Shown here one piece after another: positions 27,637 to 36,402 of a stretch of 64,000 nucleotides of DNA (its first letter is position 1; the number at the start of each line of letters is the position of its first letter). This stretch comes from Pseudomonas frederiksbergensis (GTDB lineage Bacteria > Pseudomonadota > Gammaproteobacteria > Pseudomonadales > Pseudomonadaceae). Where the stretch lies: the NCBI RefSeq assembly GCF_001874645.1, contig NZ_CP017886.1:124001-188000 (forward strand), written 5' to 3'. The position numbers were made by a program, and so were the translations under genes. The notes below the pieces were generated by a model. The model saw only the letters and a list, made by a program, of their open reading frames with translations. It was not told the origin of the DNA and searched no databases.

Positions 27637-29286
27637 ATGCCCAGTCAAAAACCCTTGCTTGAAGTTGACCATCTGCTGATCCGCGCCGGTGCCGAAGGCC
27701 CGTTGGCGGTCAACGGTCTGAGTTTCACTGTCGCGCCCGGCGAGATTGTCGCGCTGGTGGGTGAATCCGGGAGCGGCAAGACCATGGCCGCTCGCGCAGC
27801 AATTGGCCTGCTGCCACTGCCGATGGAGGTGTGTGGCGGCGCGATCCGCTTCGAAGCCCAGGACCTCAATCAGCTGAATGGCGCGCGACTGCGTGAGATC
27901 CGCGGTGCGCGAATCGGCATGGTGTTCCAGGAACCGATGGTTTCGCTCAACCCGGCCATCCGCATCGGTGAGCAAATGGCCGAGGGCCTGCGCCTGCACA
28001 CCGACCTGAACACGGCACAGATTCGCGAACGCTGCGTGGACATGCTCACACGCATCGGCATTGCCGACCCCGCGCGCTGCCTGAGCGCCTATCCCCATGA
28101 GTTCTCCGGCGGCATGCGCCAACGGATCATGCTCGCCTCGGTGATGCTGCTGCGCCCGGTGCTGCTGATTGCCGACGAACCCACCACCGCGCTCGATTGT
28201 CTGGCGCAACTGGACGTGATTGAACTGATGCTGGAGCTGACCCGCGAGCAAGGCACGGCGATTCTGTTCATCAGCCACGATTTGTCGCTGGTGGCGCGTT
28301 ATGCCCACAAGGTCGTGGTCATGCGCCACGGTCAGGCGGTGGAGCAAGGCTCGATCAATCACATTCTGTTGGCCCCACAACACGCTTACACCCGCCAACT
28401 GCTTGAAGCGCTGCCCAAGCGTGGCGAACTGGCCGCGTTGCCGGCGGCCGAAAAACCTTTGGTGGAAATCTCTGGCGTCAGCATTGAGCATCCAGGTCAC
28501 GCGCGGTTCTGGGGCAAACCACAACCCAAGCGCGCCGTGCACAACGCCAACCTGAGCATCGCCCCCGGTGAAACGCTGGCGTTGGTCGGGGGCAGCGGCT
28601 CGGGCAAAACCACACTGGGCCGTGCGCTGGTGGGACTGGTCAAACCCTGTGCCGGCGAGATCCGCTTCAAGGGCATCGATATCCTCAAGGCCGGTCAGCG
28701 TGATCATCGGCTGCAATGCCAGATGATCTTTCAGGACCCCTACTCGTCCCTTGATCCGCGAATGCGCATTGGCGAAACCCTCGCCGAACCGTTGCGTCAT
28801 CTGCCGGAGCTGAGCGCAGAACAAAAACGCCAGCGCGTCGCCAGCACGCTGGAGGACATCGGTTTATCGGAAGCCTTCATGGAACGGTTTCCCCATCAAC
28901 TGTCGGGCGGACAGCGCCAGCGGGTGGCCATCGGCCGAGCGCTGGTGCGGCACCCGCAACTGGTGATCGCTGACGAACCGATTTCGGCGCTGGACATGAC
29001 CATCCAGAAACAGATCCTCGAACTGTTCGAGCGCTTGCAGGCGCAGTACGGCTTTGCCTGCCTGTTCATTTCCCATGACCTGGCGGCCGTCGAACGCATC
29101 GCCCACCGGGTGGCGGTCATGCACCAGGGCCATATCGTGGAAATCGGCAGCCGCGAAGCGGTCTTCGATAAGCCCTTGCATCCCTACACCCGCCAATTAC
29201 TGGCGGCCGCGAGCCCACTGGAACAACTGGCGGGCGGCGGTTACCGCCTCCGACCAACACCCGCAAACCTGCAGCCCACGCCTTAG
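27637..29286 (+). CDS. fused dual-domain ABC ATPase, DppD-DppF type
   Basis: 549 residues with two complete ATPase halves in one chain. First half: Walker A GESGSGKT (about residue 42), signature FSGGM, Walker B LLIADEPTTALD. Second half: Walker A GGSGSGKT (about residue 318), signature LSGGQRQR, Walker B LVIADEPISALD. Many peptide importers use two separate proteins; a fusion like YejF/GsiA/DdpDF is seen here. It powers the upstream permeases. The start ATG 27637 follows the DppC stop immediately. Confidence 0.92.
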   Translation: MPSQKPLLEVDHLLIRAGAEGPLAVNGLSFTVAPGEIVALVGESGSGKTMAARAAIGLLPLPMEVCGGAIRFEAQDLNQLNGARLREIRGARIGMVFQEPMVSLNPAIRIGEQMAEGLRLHTDLNTAQIRERCVDMLTRIGIADPARCLSAYPHEFSGGMRQRIMLASVMLLRPVLLIADEPTTALDCLAQLDVIELMLELTREQGTAILFISHDLSLVARYAHKVVVMRHGQAVEQGSINHILLAPQHAYTRQLLEALPKRGELAALPAAEKPLVEISGVSIEHPGHARFWGKPQPKRAVHNANLSIAPGETLALVGGSGSGKTTLGRALVGLVKPCAGEIRFKGIDILKAGQRDHRLQCQMIFQDPYSSLDPRMRIGETLAEPLRHLPELSAEQKRQRVASTLEDIGLSEAFMERFPHQLSGGQRQRVAIGRALVRHPQLVIADEPISALDMTIQKQILELFERLQAQYGFACLFISHDLAAVERIAHRVAVMHQGHIVEIGSREAVFDKPLHPYTRQLLAAASPLEQLAGGGYRLRPTPANLQPTP

Positions 29287-29389
29287 TTAATCACTGACTT
29301 CACCTCAGGCACTTCAGACACCGCTGAAGGCGCCCATGGCAAAGCCATGCCCGAAAAAACAACAAAGAGCCCTCACAGGAGCCAACACC

Positions 29390-30664
29390 ATGAATGCACG
29401 ACTCATGCAGCACTTGACCTTGATCGGTGGCACCAGCCTGCTGCCGATGGCCGCCGAAGCGGAATTCCTCAAGGACAGCAACGCCACGCTGGACCTGAAA
29501 AACTACTACTTCAATCGCGACTACCGCGAAGGCGACGGCCAGTCCAAGCGTGATGAATGGGCCCAGGGCTTTCTGCTGAACCTGCAATCGGGTTACACCG
29601 AAGGCACGGTCGGTTTTGGCCTGGACGCACTCGGCATGCTCGGGCTCAAGCTCGATTCCAGCCCGGATCGCTCCGGCAGCGGTTTGTTGTCCCGGGAAAG
29701 CCAGGCCGAAGTTGGCAAGCCGAGCTACGCCAGGCGTGCCCACGACAGCTATTCCAAGATTGGCCTGACCGCCAAGGCCCGTATTGCCAAGAGCGAGCTG
29801 CGTGTCGGCCATTTGCTGCCCGACCTGCCGCTGCTGCAACCGAACACCAGTCGGGTGCTCCCGCAGAGCTTCGAAGGCGTCCTGCTCAGTTCCAGCGACA
29901 TCAAGGGCCTGACCTTGCGCGGCGGGCAGATCGATCAGGTCAAACAGCGGGAATCCACTGATTACGAAAAGATGGGTTTGACCAGTCAGAGCGGTGCCTA
30001 CAAGAGTTCGGCAAAAAGCGATGAATTCCGTTTCGGCGGCGCTGATTACCGGTTCAACCCAACGCTGACCGGCAGCTATTACTACGCGCAGCTTGAGGAT
30101 ATTTATCAGCAGCACTATGTCGGCCTCAAGCACAGCCTGGCGCTGGGCGGCGGCACACTGAAAAGCGATATCCGCTACTTCAGCGCCGACGCTGCCGGCG
30201 CGGGTCTGGCCGGCACCGTCGACAACCGTGCCTTGAGCACGCGTTTCATGTATGCAATTGACGGACATTCCATCGGTGGCGGCTTCCAGCAGCAGTACGG
30301 TGAGACACCGTTTGCGTATGTCGACGGCAGCAACACCTACCTGTTCACCGAGTACCAACTGAGCAACTTCTCGCAAACCAAAGAACGCGCCTGGCACGCC
30401 CGCTACGATTTTGACTTCGCTACGGTGGGCATACCGGGGCTGCTGTTCTCCACGCGCTACGCCAAGGGCGATCAGGCGCAGATCAGGAAATTTGTCGGCG
30501 AAGGCCGAGAGTGGGAACGTGACATCGACCTGGGCTACACCCTCCAGAGCGGCCCGCTGAAGAACGTCAGCGCCCGCTGGCGCAACGGTATGAGCAAAAG
30601 CAACTACCAACGCGACACCCACGAAAACCGCTTGGTCCTCAGTTACAGCGTCAAGCTGTGGTAA
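29390..30664 (+). CDS. OprD-family outer-membrane porin
   Basis: 424 residues: signal peptide (LTLIGGTSLLPMAAEA), then EFLKDSNATLDLKNYYFNRDYREG, the classic OprD beginning, and a beta-barrel ending in an aromatic-hydrophobic pattern (LVLSYSVKLW). OprD porins pass basic amino acids, peptides or small carboxylates. It lies about 100 bases after the ABC ATPase on the same strand, so it probably supplies the outer-membrane entry for the same ligand. ATG 29390 is chosen to start the signal peptide, with AGGAG upstream. Confidence 0.9.
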   Translation: MNARLMQHLTLIGGTSLLPMAAEAEFLKDSNATLDLKNYYFNRDYREGDGQSKRDEWAQGFLLNLQSGYTEGTVGFGLDALGMLGLKLDSSPDRSGSGLLSRESQAEVGKPSYARRAHDSYSKIGLTAKARIAKSELRVGHLLPDLPLLQPNTSRVLPQSFEGVLLSSSDIKGLTLRGGQIDQVKQRESTDYEKMGLTSQSGAYKSSAKSDEFRFGGADYRFNPTLTGSYYYAQLEDIYQQHYVGLKHSLALGGGTLKSDIRYFSADAAGAGLAGTVDNRALSTRFMYAIDGHSIGGGFQQQYGETPFAYVDGSNTYLFTEYQLSNFSQTKERAWHARYDFDFATVGIPGLLFSTRYAKGDQAQIRKFVGEGREWERDIDLGYTLQSGPLKNVSARWRNGMSKSNYQRDTHENRLVLSYSVKLW

Positions 30665-30673
30665 GACGAAATT

Positions 30674-30759
30674 AAAGATCGCAGCCTTCGGCAGCGCCTA
30701 CATCCATCTCCAGCGTAGGAGCTGCCGCAGGTTCGGGCCGCGTTCGGACGATCTTTTTT
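30674..30759. repeat. REP pair (REPIN) after the OprD gene
   Basis: Inverted halves AAAGATCGCAGCCTTCGGCAG and GTAGGAGCTGCCGCAGG...GATCTTTTTT. It lies between the convergent OprD and ZapE genes; the T-run after the right half may help termination. Confidence 0.8.
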
Positions 30760-30784
30760 GACCTTAATCCCGCGGCACAAAGCC

Positions 30785-31903
30785 TCAGGCATCGGCAAAG
30801 CGCTGTAATTGCATTTCTTTCAGCCGGCTGTGGGTCCGGCGAAACGGGAACTCCAGGTAACCCTCGGTGTACAGCTCATCCATCGGCACCTGCGCGTCGA
30901 GGTACAGCGGCACTTTGCGGTCATAGCACTCGTCGACCAACGCAATGAAGCGCCGCACACTGTCGTCGTGTACCGACAATTGCGGCAGTTCACGGTCGCC
31001 GGCCTCGACGCGCTCAGCGCCATCCTCGGTGCCTCGGGCAATGCGGCCGGGGCGTTGATGGGCACTGAGATTGGGGACTTCGCTCAACAAAATAGCGCTG
31101 AAGCGATCACACAGCGCCATAAAGTCCATCGCTGCAAACGGCTGCTCGCACAGGTCCGCGTAACGGCACCAGAGCACGGTTTCACTGGCCTTGACGGCAG
31201 TGACCGAGCGATAGCCGATGATCACCGGATCGCTGGATACCGGCTGTCCTTCCGTCAGTTGTTTGAACACCTCACTCATCGGATCAGGCTGACCGGGCGC
31301 GCTGACCCAATAACGTTGCAGGCCTGCACCAGGATGCAATCGGTGATCTTCGCCACCGTCCACCGCCACCACCTGCATGTGGCTTTTGATCGCGGCAATC
31401 CCCGGCAAAAACCGGTCACGGTTGAAACCGTCTGCGTAGAGCTGTTCCGGTGGTTGATTGGAGGTGCAGACCATCACCACGCCTTCGTCGAACATCACCT
31501 GGAACAACCGCCCGAGAATGATCGCGTCGCCGATGTCATTGACGAACAACTCGTCAAAACACAGCACCCGCACATCCCGGCTCAGCTCACGGGCCAGCGC
31601 TCGCAGCGGGTCGGCGGTGCCGGTCAGTTGAAACGAGCGCTGGTGCACCCAGCCCATGAAATGATGGAAGTGCTGACGCCGCGCCGGAACACGCAGGCTT
31701 TGGTAGAACTGATCCATCAACCAGGTCTTGCCCCGCCCGACGGGTCCCCAGAGGTAAACCCCGGTGATCGGCATTCGGCCCTGATGCAAGGCATCGTGAC
31801 ACTGCTGCAACGCCAGAACGGCGTGCTCTTGCGCGGCATCCGGTACGAAGCCTTTTTGCGAGAGGGCGTACTGGTAAGCGCTGAGGGGCGATTCGAAAGT
31901 CAT
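30785..31903 (-). CDS. zapE: cell-division ATPase ZapE (AFG1 family)
   Basis: About 372 residues of the AFG1/ZapE AAA-like family. Walker A GPVGRGKTWLMDQFY, Walker B VLCFDELFVNDIGDA, sensor VCTSNQPPEQLY and the C-terminal YDRKVPLYLDAQVPMDELY are family features. ZapE binds FtsZ and is needed for growth under stress. The ATG at 31903 gives MTFESPLSAYQYAL, the usual start; an ATG 39 bases upstream is in frame but lacks a ribosome site. It is monocistronic. Confidence 0.9.
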   Translation of the reverse strand: MTFESPLSAYQYALSQKGFVPDAAQEHAVLALQQCHDALHQGRMPITGVYLWGPVGRGKTWLMDQFYQSLRVPARRQHFHHFMGWVHQRSFQLTGTADPLRALARELSRDVRVLCFDELFVNDIGDAIILGRLFQVMFDEGVVMVCTSNQPPEQLYADGFNRDRFLPGIAAIKSHMQVVAVDGGEDHRLHPGAGLQRYWVSAPGQPDPMSEVFKQLTEGQPVSSDPVIIGYRSVTAVKASETVLWCRYADLCEQPFAAMDFMALCDRFSAILLSEVPNLSAHQRPGRIARGTEDGAERVEAGDRELPQLSVHDDSVRRFIALVDECYDRKVPLYLDAQVPMDELYTEGYLEFPFRRTHSRLKEMQLQRFADA

Positions 31904-31999
31904 ACCGGCCTGCTTCGAAGCGGAAAGCGCGAAGTATGGCATGTGTTAGTCGGCGGATGATCGTTCCCACGCTCCCGCGTAGGAACGATCAACGGGGGA

Positions 32000-32341
32000 T
32001 TAGAGCGAGATATCGAGTCGGGCAATTTTGCCCTGTTCGTTCAGGCGGAACACATAGCGCAGTTCCAACGGGCTACCCGGGAACGTGCCGGAAATCAGGT
32101 TACTGACCAACACTTTGCCGGTGCGTTGTTGCACGTCCAGCACTTGGACCCGGGGTTGATAACGGCGTGCGGTGTCTTCCATCCACTGCGCAATGGCTTG
32201 GGTGCCCACCTGATGGGCGCCCTCATCGAACACGTTGGCATTCTCGGCGAAAAAGCTGGCGACCGCCGAACTGTCACGGGCATTGGCGGCAGCAATATAG
32301 GCAGCAATGGCGGGTGCGAGTGAAACGGCTGGGTTCGACAT
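32000..32341 (-). CDS. NTF2-like / SnoaL-type small protein
   Basis: 113 residues of the NTF2-like cone fold: AIAAYIAAANARDSSAVASFFAENANVFDEG at the N-terminus (the pattern of a DUF4440/SnoaL protein), and a C-terminal beta strand LELRYVFRLNEQGKIARLDI. Such proteins bind small ligands or act as isomerases or hydrolases. AAGGAG stands ahead of the ATG. It follows a truncated YafY-type regulator on the same strand, which may once have controlled it. Confidence 0.8.
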   Translation of the reverse strand: MSNPAVSLAPAIAAYIAAANARDSSAVASFFAENANVFDEGAHQVGTQAIAQWMEDTARRYQPRVQVLDVQQRTGKVLVSNLISGTFPGSPLELRYVFRLNEQGKIARLDISL

Positions 32342-32423
32342 GATGCGGCTCCTTGTGGGTTGAATCTGGAGCCATGCTAAAGCAGCGCTGTGTCAGTTCT
32401 TGTCAGGAGTGAAACGCCCTGCT

Positions 32424-32747
32424 TCATCCAGTTGCATCGCCTTGCGCCAAGCGCGCAACACTCAACACCTCATCGCCTCGCTGATCGACATAGCGCAACC
32501 CCAGCACCACCGCTTCGGTCTCATCGGCATTGAGCATCAGCGGCGGCAGAAACAAACCGCTGCGCAGCACATAGCCGATGCCCGCTTCACCAAAGATTGG
32601 CGCGCCGAGGGCCGTCAGTTCCGCGATATCGCGATACAGCGTGCGCTCTGATATCTCCAGTTCACTGGCCAGTGTCGCCGCCGTCACCGGACGACTTTTA
32701 CTGCGCAGCACTTGCAACAAGGTCAACAAACGACTGGTACGCGACAC
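32424..32747 (-). pseudogene. truncated YafY/WYL-family regulator (HTH part only)
   Basis: 107 residues from a GTG start: an HTH_11-type winged helix (SRLLTLLQVLRSKSRPVTAATLASELEISERTLYRDIAELTALG) followed by GIGYVLRSGLFLPPLMLNADETEAVVLGLRYVDQRGDEVL, where family members continue with a WYL effector domain of about 120 residues. Here the frame ends 11 codons later (SVARLAQGDATG) and the WYL domain is missing; the next gene starts 82 bases on. Either a deletion has made it a pseudogene, or a short DNA-binding form remains. A TTG two codons upstream is another possible start. Confidence 0.6.
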
Positions 32748-32823
32748 GATCAACGGCTCTGTGGAACGAAGGTCGACGGAGCTTAGCAGAGGCCACTGTC
32801 AGAAACTGTCAGCAGCCCCCCCT

Positions 32824-32908
32824 AAAAGATCGCAGCCTGCGGCAGCTCCTACGGATTTGCGTACGGATTCAACTGCTCGGCGTAGGAGCTGCCGCAGGCT
32901 GCGATCTT
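32824..32908. repeat. REP pair (REPIN) between truncated YafY and speB
   Basis: AAAAGATCGCAGCCTGCGG...CTCCTACGG and the near-perfect inverse CGTAGGAGCTGCCGCAGGC...GATCTT, about 30-base arms and a 25-base spacer: the canonical REPIN of this window. Confidence 0.85.
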
Positions 32909-32923
32909 GGCGATTTACTGGGA

Positions 32924-33883
32924 TTAGCGATCGACCTTATGCCTGGCCGCATACAAGCAGAGCATCTCCATCGCCAGCGTCGCTGCCGCCAGTGAAGTGA
33001 TTTCCGCGCTGTCATATGCCGGCGCGACTTCCACCACGTCCATGCCCACCACGTTGATCCCGCGCAGCCCGCCGAGAATTTCCAGCGCTTGCACCGTGCT
33101 CAAGCCTCCGCACACCGGTGTACCGGTACCAGGCGCGAACGCCGGGTCCAGGCAGTCAATGTCAAAGGTCAGGTACACCGGGTGATCGCCCACCCGGGCG
33201 CGTATCGCCTCGATGATCGCGTCACAACCGCGCCGATGCACGTGCCTCGCGTCCAGCACTTCAAAACCCTGGTGATCGTTGTTGGTGGTGCGCAAGCCGA
33301 TCTGCACCGAACGCGATGGATCGACCAGACCTTCCTTCGCCGCGTGCCAGAACATCGTGCCGTGGTCGATGCGCTTACCGTCTTCGTCCGGCCAAGTGTC
33401 GCTGTGCGCATCAAAGTGGATCAGCGACAAGGCACCGTGCTTGCGGGCATGAGCCTTGAGCAACGGATAACTGATGAAGTGATCACCGCCGAAGGTCAGC
33501 ATCGCGCAGCCTGCCGTGAGAATTTTCTCGGCGTGAGTTTCGATGCTGTCCGGTACAGACTCCGGCATGCCGGAGTCGAAGGCACAATCGCCATAGTCAA
33601 TCACCGCCAGATGATCGAACGGGTCAAACGTCCACGGCCAGTGACGTTCCCAGGCAATACCGGTCGACGCGGCGCGAATCCCGCGTGGCCCGAAACGTGC
33701 GCCGGGGCGGTTGCTGGTGGCAGTGTCGAACGGCACACCGCTAACCACCACATCCACGCCGCGCAAGTCGCGGCTGTAACGACGGCGCATGAAACTGGTG
33801 ATGCCGGCGTAGGTACTTTCGGCGGCAGTCCCGTAAAGACTGTTGCGGGTGATGGCTTGGTCGTTCTGTTCAAAGATGTCCAT
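32924..33883 (-). CDS. speB: agmatinase
   Basis: 319 residues of the ureohydrolase family. Manganese ligands are in FGGDHFI, FDAHSDTW and DIDCLDPAFAPGTGTP; MDVVEVAPAYD is also conserved. Close similarity throughout to E. coli SpeB (GVPFDTATSNRPGARFGPRGIR, GIAWERHWPW) supports agmatine to putrescine plus urea, rather than guanidinobutyrase. It is followed upstream on the same strand by a putrescine-type binding protein (13 bases apart), so import and breakdown of agmatine-like compounds may be linked. Confidence 0.9.
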   Translation of the reverse strand: MDIFEQNDQAITRNSLYGTAAESTYAGITSFMRRRYSRDLRGVDVVVSGVPFDTATSNRPGARFGPRGIRAASTGIAWERHWPWTFDPFDHLAVIDYGDCAFDSGMPESVPDSIETHAEKILTAGCAMLTFGGDHFISYPLLKAHARKHGALSLIHFDAHSDTWPDEDGKRIDHGTMFWHAAKEGLVDPSRSVQIGLRTTNNDHQGFEVLDARHVHRRGCDAIIEAIRARVGDHPVYLTFDIDCLDPAFAPGTGTPVCGGLSTVQALEILGGLRGINVVGMDVVEVAPAYDSAEITSLAAATLAMEMLCLYAARHKVDR

Positions 33884-33896
33884 GAAGCAATCCTTA

Positions 33897-34988
33897 TTAT
33901 TCGCGGCTACGGAAAGTGGTCCAGAGGCGGGTGCGCTGACGCATGTCCTTGAGGCTCATGGTCTGGTCGGCGTAAAGCCGGCCGCGTACGTCATCGGGCG
34001 GAAAGATGTCCGGGTCATTGCGCACTGCCGAATCAACCAAAGGCGTGGCGGCGAGGTTGGCGGTGGCGAAAAACAGCGTATTGGTCAGCGCGGCAACGGA
34101 TTCGGGGCGCAACATGAATTCGATGAACGCTCGTGCAGCCTCTGGGTGCGGCGCATCCTTGGGAATTGCCAGATTGTCCTGCCAGACCAGCGTGCCTTGT
34201 GTGGGAATCCGGTAGGCGACCTCGAAGGTTTTGTTGGCCTTGCGCGCCTGATCGGCGGCCATGCTTGCATCGCCGTTGTAGGTCAGTGCCAGGCAAACAC
34301 TGCCGTTGGCCAGATCGTTGATCTGTCGACCGCTGGCAACGTACAGCACGGAAGGCTGTAGCTGGTGCAATAAGGCTTCGGCAGCCGCCAGATCATTCTT
34401 GTCGGTGCTGTAGGGATCTTTACCAAGGTAATGCAGCGCAAGGCCGATGACTTCCTGTGGCGAATCGATGATCGCGATGCCGCAATCCTTCAGCTTGCTG
34501 GCGTATTCGGGCTTGAACAGCAGATCCAGGCTGTTGAGTGGCACGCCCGGCAAGCGTTTCTCCACGGCCTCGACGTTCATGCCCAGGCCCAGAGTGCCCC
34601 AGGTATAAGGCACGCCATAGCGGTTACCGGGATCGACCGCCGCGAGCTTGCCCAACAGATCCGGATCAAGGTTGGCGTAGCCTTTGAGTTGGTCGTGGGA
34701 AATCTCCTTCAACGCCCCGGCGGCCAGCCCACGGGCCAGCACGCTGGAAGACGGCACCACCACGTCATAACCGCTGCCGCCGGTGAGCAGTTTGGTTTCC
34801 AGCACCTCCGGTGTGTCGAAGGTGTCGTAGCGCACATGGATACCCGTTTCCTGCTCGAAGCGTTGCAGGGTTTCAGGCGCCACATAGTCGGCCCAGCTGT
34901 AAAGATTGATGACCTTTTCTTCGGCCTGCGCCGATATGGCCGCAGCCAACATCAACGCGGGAAACGCAAACCTGAGAGCCGTAACCAT
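33897..34988 (-). CDS. polyamine-type periplasmic binding protein (PotF/SpuD-like)
   Basis: 363 residues with signal peptide (LRFAFPALMLAAAISAQA), then KVINLYSWADYVAPETLQRFEQETG, the signature of PotF/SpuD polyamine binding proteins; YGVPYTWGTLGLGMN and YNGDASMAADQARKA line the ligand site. No permease or ATPase gene is adjacent, so it is an orphan that must use another transporter or act in sensing. ATG 34988 has AGGTG upstream; the longer frame to 35039 is not supported. It lies upstream of speB in one operon and is divergent from a LysR gene. Confidence 0.87.
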   Translation of the reverse strand: MVTALRFAFPALMLAAAISAQAEEKVINLYSWADYVAPETLQRFEQETGIHVRYDTFDTPEVLETKLLTGGSGYDVVVPSSSVLARGLAAGALKEISHDQLKGYANLDPDLLGKLAAVDPGNRYGVPYTWGTLGLGMNVEAVEKRLPGVPLNSLDLLFKPEYASKLKDCGIAIIDSPQEVIGLALHYLGKDPYSTDKNDLAAAEALLHQLQPSVLYVASGRQINDLANGSVCLALTYNGDASMAADQARKANKTFEVAYRIPTQGTLVWQDNLAIPKDAPHPEAARAFIEFMLRPESVAALTNTLFFATANLAATPLVDSAVRNDPDIFPPDDVRGRLYADQTMSLKDMRQRTRLWTTFRSRE

Positions 34989-35089
34989 GACAAGCACCTG
35001 AGCGATTGAAGTGCTTGCAGCTTGCAGCGGAAGATACATTGGTAAAATGTTAAGTTTATTATCCTGACTTTCATCAAGAGTAATGTTTG

Positions 35090-35992
35090 ATGCTCGGTCA
35101 ACTGCATGATCTCGACCTGCACCTGCTGCGGCTGTTCGTCAACGTCGTCGAATGCGGCGGCTTCAGCGCGGCCCAAGGTGAGCTGGGCCTGAGCCAATCG
35201 AGCATCAGTCAGCAGATGGCCAAGCTGGAAACCCGTCTCGGCTATCGGTTGTGTAGCCGTGGCAAAGGTGGGTTCAAGCTGACGCCCAAGGGTGAACAGT
35301 TGCTGTTGGCAACCCGGGGGCTGTTCGAGTCCATCGAAGCGTTCCGCCATCAATCCAACGGCGTGGCCGGGCGGTTGATCGGCGAGGTTCGCGTGGGGTT
35401 GTCCGAAGCCCTCGATCATTCCGTGCTGCAACAGGTCGCCGAGGCGATTCGGCGCTTTCGTGAACGGGATGAGTCGGTGCGTATCGAGCTGATCAGCGCG
35501 ATGCCGGGGGAAATGGAACGGCTGTTGTTGCAACAACGGCTGGACCTGGCAATCGGTTATTTTTCCCAAGTGCAAAGCGCCTTCGACTACCGCCCGCTGT
35601 TCAGCGAAACCCAGCACCTGTATTGCGCGGCCGGGCATCCGTTGTTCAACAACGACGCCCCGGATGAGGAGGCGTTGCGCAACACCGACCGGGTCGATCA
35701 CCCCTACCGCTTCCTGCGCAGCGACGAACCGCTGCACAGCACACTCAGCTCGGCGCGCTCGGAACAGGTCGAAGGCACCCTCGCCTTTATTCTTTCCGGC
35801 AAACACGTCGGCTACCTGCCCGACCATTTCGCCCGCTCGTGGGAAGACAAAGGCTTGCTCAAAGCAGTTGGCCAGCCGGCGTTGAGTTTTGAGGTGACCT
35901 TCCACCTGGCCCGACACCGTGCGCAGGTGCCGGGGGATGCGCAGTTGGCGTTTGAAGAGGATGTGTTGGCGGCGTTTGCACTCGCGCCATAA
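35090..35992 (+). CDS. LysR-family regulator, probable controller of agmatine operon
   Basis: 300 residues: N-terminal HTH (LHLLRLFVNVVECGGFSAAQGELGLSQSSISQQMAKLE) and effector domain. Divergent from the polyamine-binding protein/speB operon across about 100 bp, which makes it a likely activator of that operon in response to agmatine or putrescine (inference). The start is ATG 35090; a TTG sits directly before it in frame. Confidence 0.87.
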   Translation: MLGQLHDLDLHLLRLFVNVVECGGFSAAQGELGLSQSSISQQMAKLETRLGYRLCSRGKGGFKLTPKGEQLLLATRGLFESIEAFRHQSNGVAGRLIGEVRVGLSEALDHSVLQQVAEAIRRFRERDESVRIELISAMPGEMERLLLQQRLDLAIGYFSQVQSAFDYRPLFSETQHLYCAAGHPLFNNDAPDEEALRNTDRVDHPYRFLRSDEPLHSTLSSARSEQVEGTLAFILSGKHVGYLPDHFARSWEDKGLLKAVGQPALSFEVTFHLARHRAQVPGDAQLAFEEDVLAAFALAP

Positions 35993-36032
35993 CACGCCCC
36001 GTTCAAATACGTTGGAGAGCCGCCCTCGTACC

Positions 36033-36179
36033 CGTAGCAGCTGCCGAGCCCGCGAGGCTGCGTTCGAGGACGAAGTCCTCGCAAACCCTGCATATGCGGT
36101 TTACCTGAGCGAACGTGTTGCCTGATTTTACGACTGCTTCGCAGCCGAACGCAGCCTCGCGGGCTCGGCAGCTGCTACG
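36033..36179. repeat. long perfect inverted repeat, second REP family
   Basis: Arms of 34 bp at 36033-36066 and 36146-36179 are exact reverse complements, beginning CGTAGCAGCTGCCGAGCC and including CGCGAGGCTGCGTTCG. The 79-bp centre holds a smaller hairpin, CGAGGACGAAGTCCTCG. This sequence differs from the GTAGGAGCTG family elsewhere in the window, so it is a separate REP class. It fills part of the gap between the LysR gene and the DUF6124 leader. Confidence 0.85.
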
Positions 36180-36402
36180 AGTGTTTAAGCTTGCCATCGC
36201 AGTGCCCATCAGAGGCTACAACGCCTTGCGTCGCGCCCTACACCTGCGCCAGAATCCGCCGGCTTGTGCGCTTTGGGTCCCGCCTCTATCGTTTCCCTGT
36301 CGCTGACCAATCAGCGATCGGGTTTAGCAGCCCGGGTATTCTCTAGACGTACAGCGTCCACCGTTCATGAGCAGGTGTTTTTATGCCTGGCAGTTCATGT
36401 TA

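Noticed and set aside
27343..28824. 493-codon minus-strand frame
   Set aside because: Antisense to dppC/dppD-type genes with intact ABC motifs; no family features of its own.
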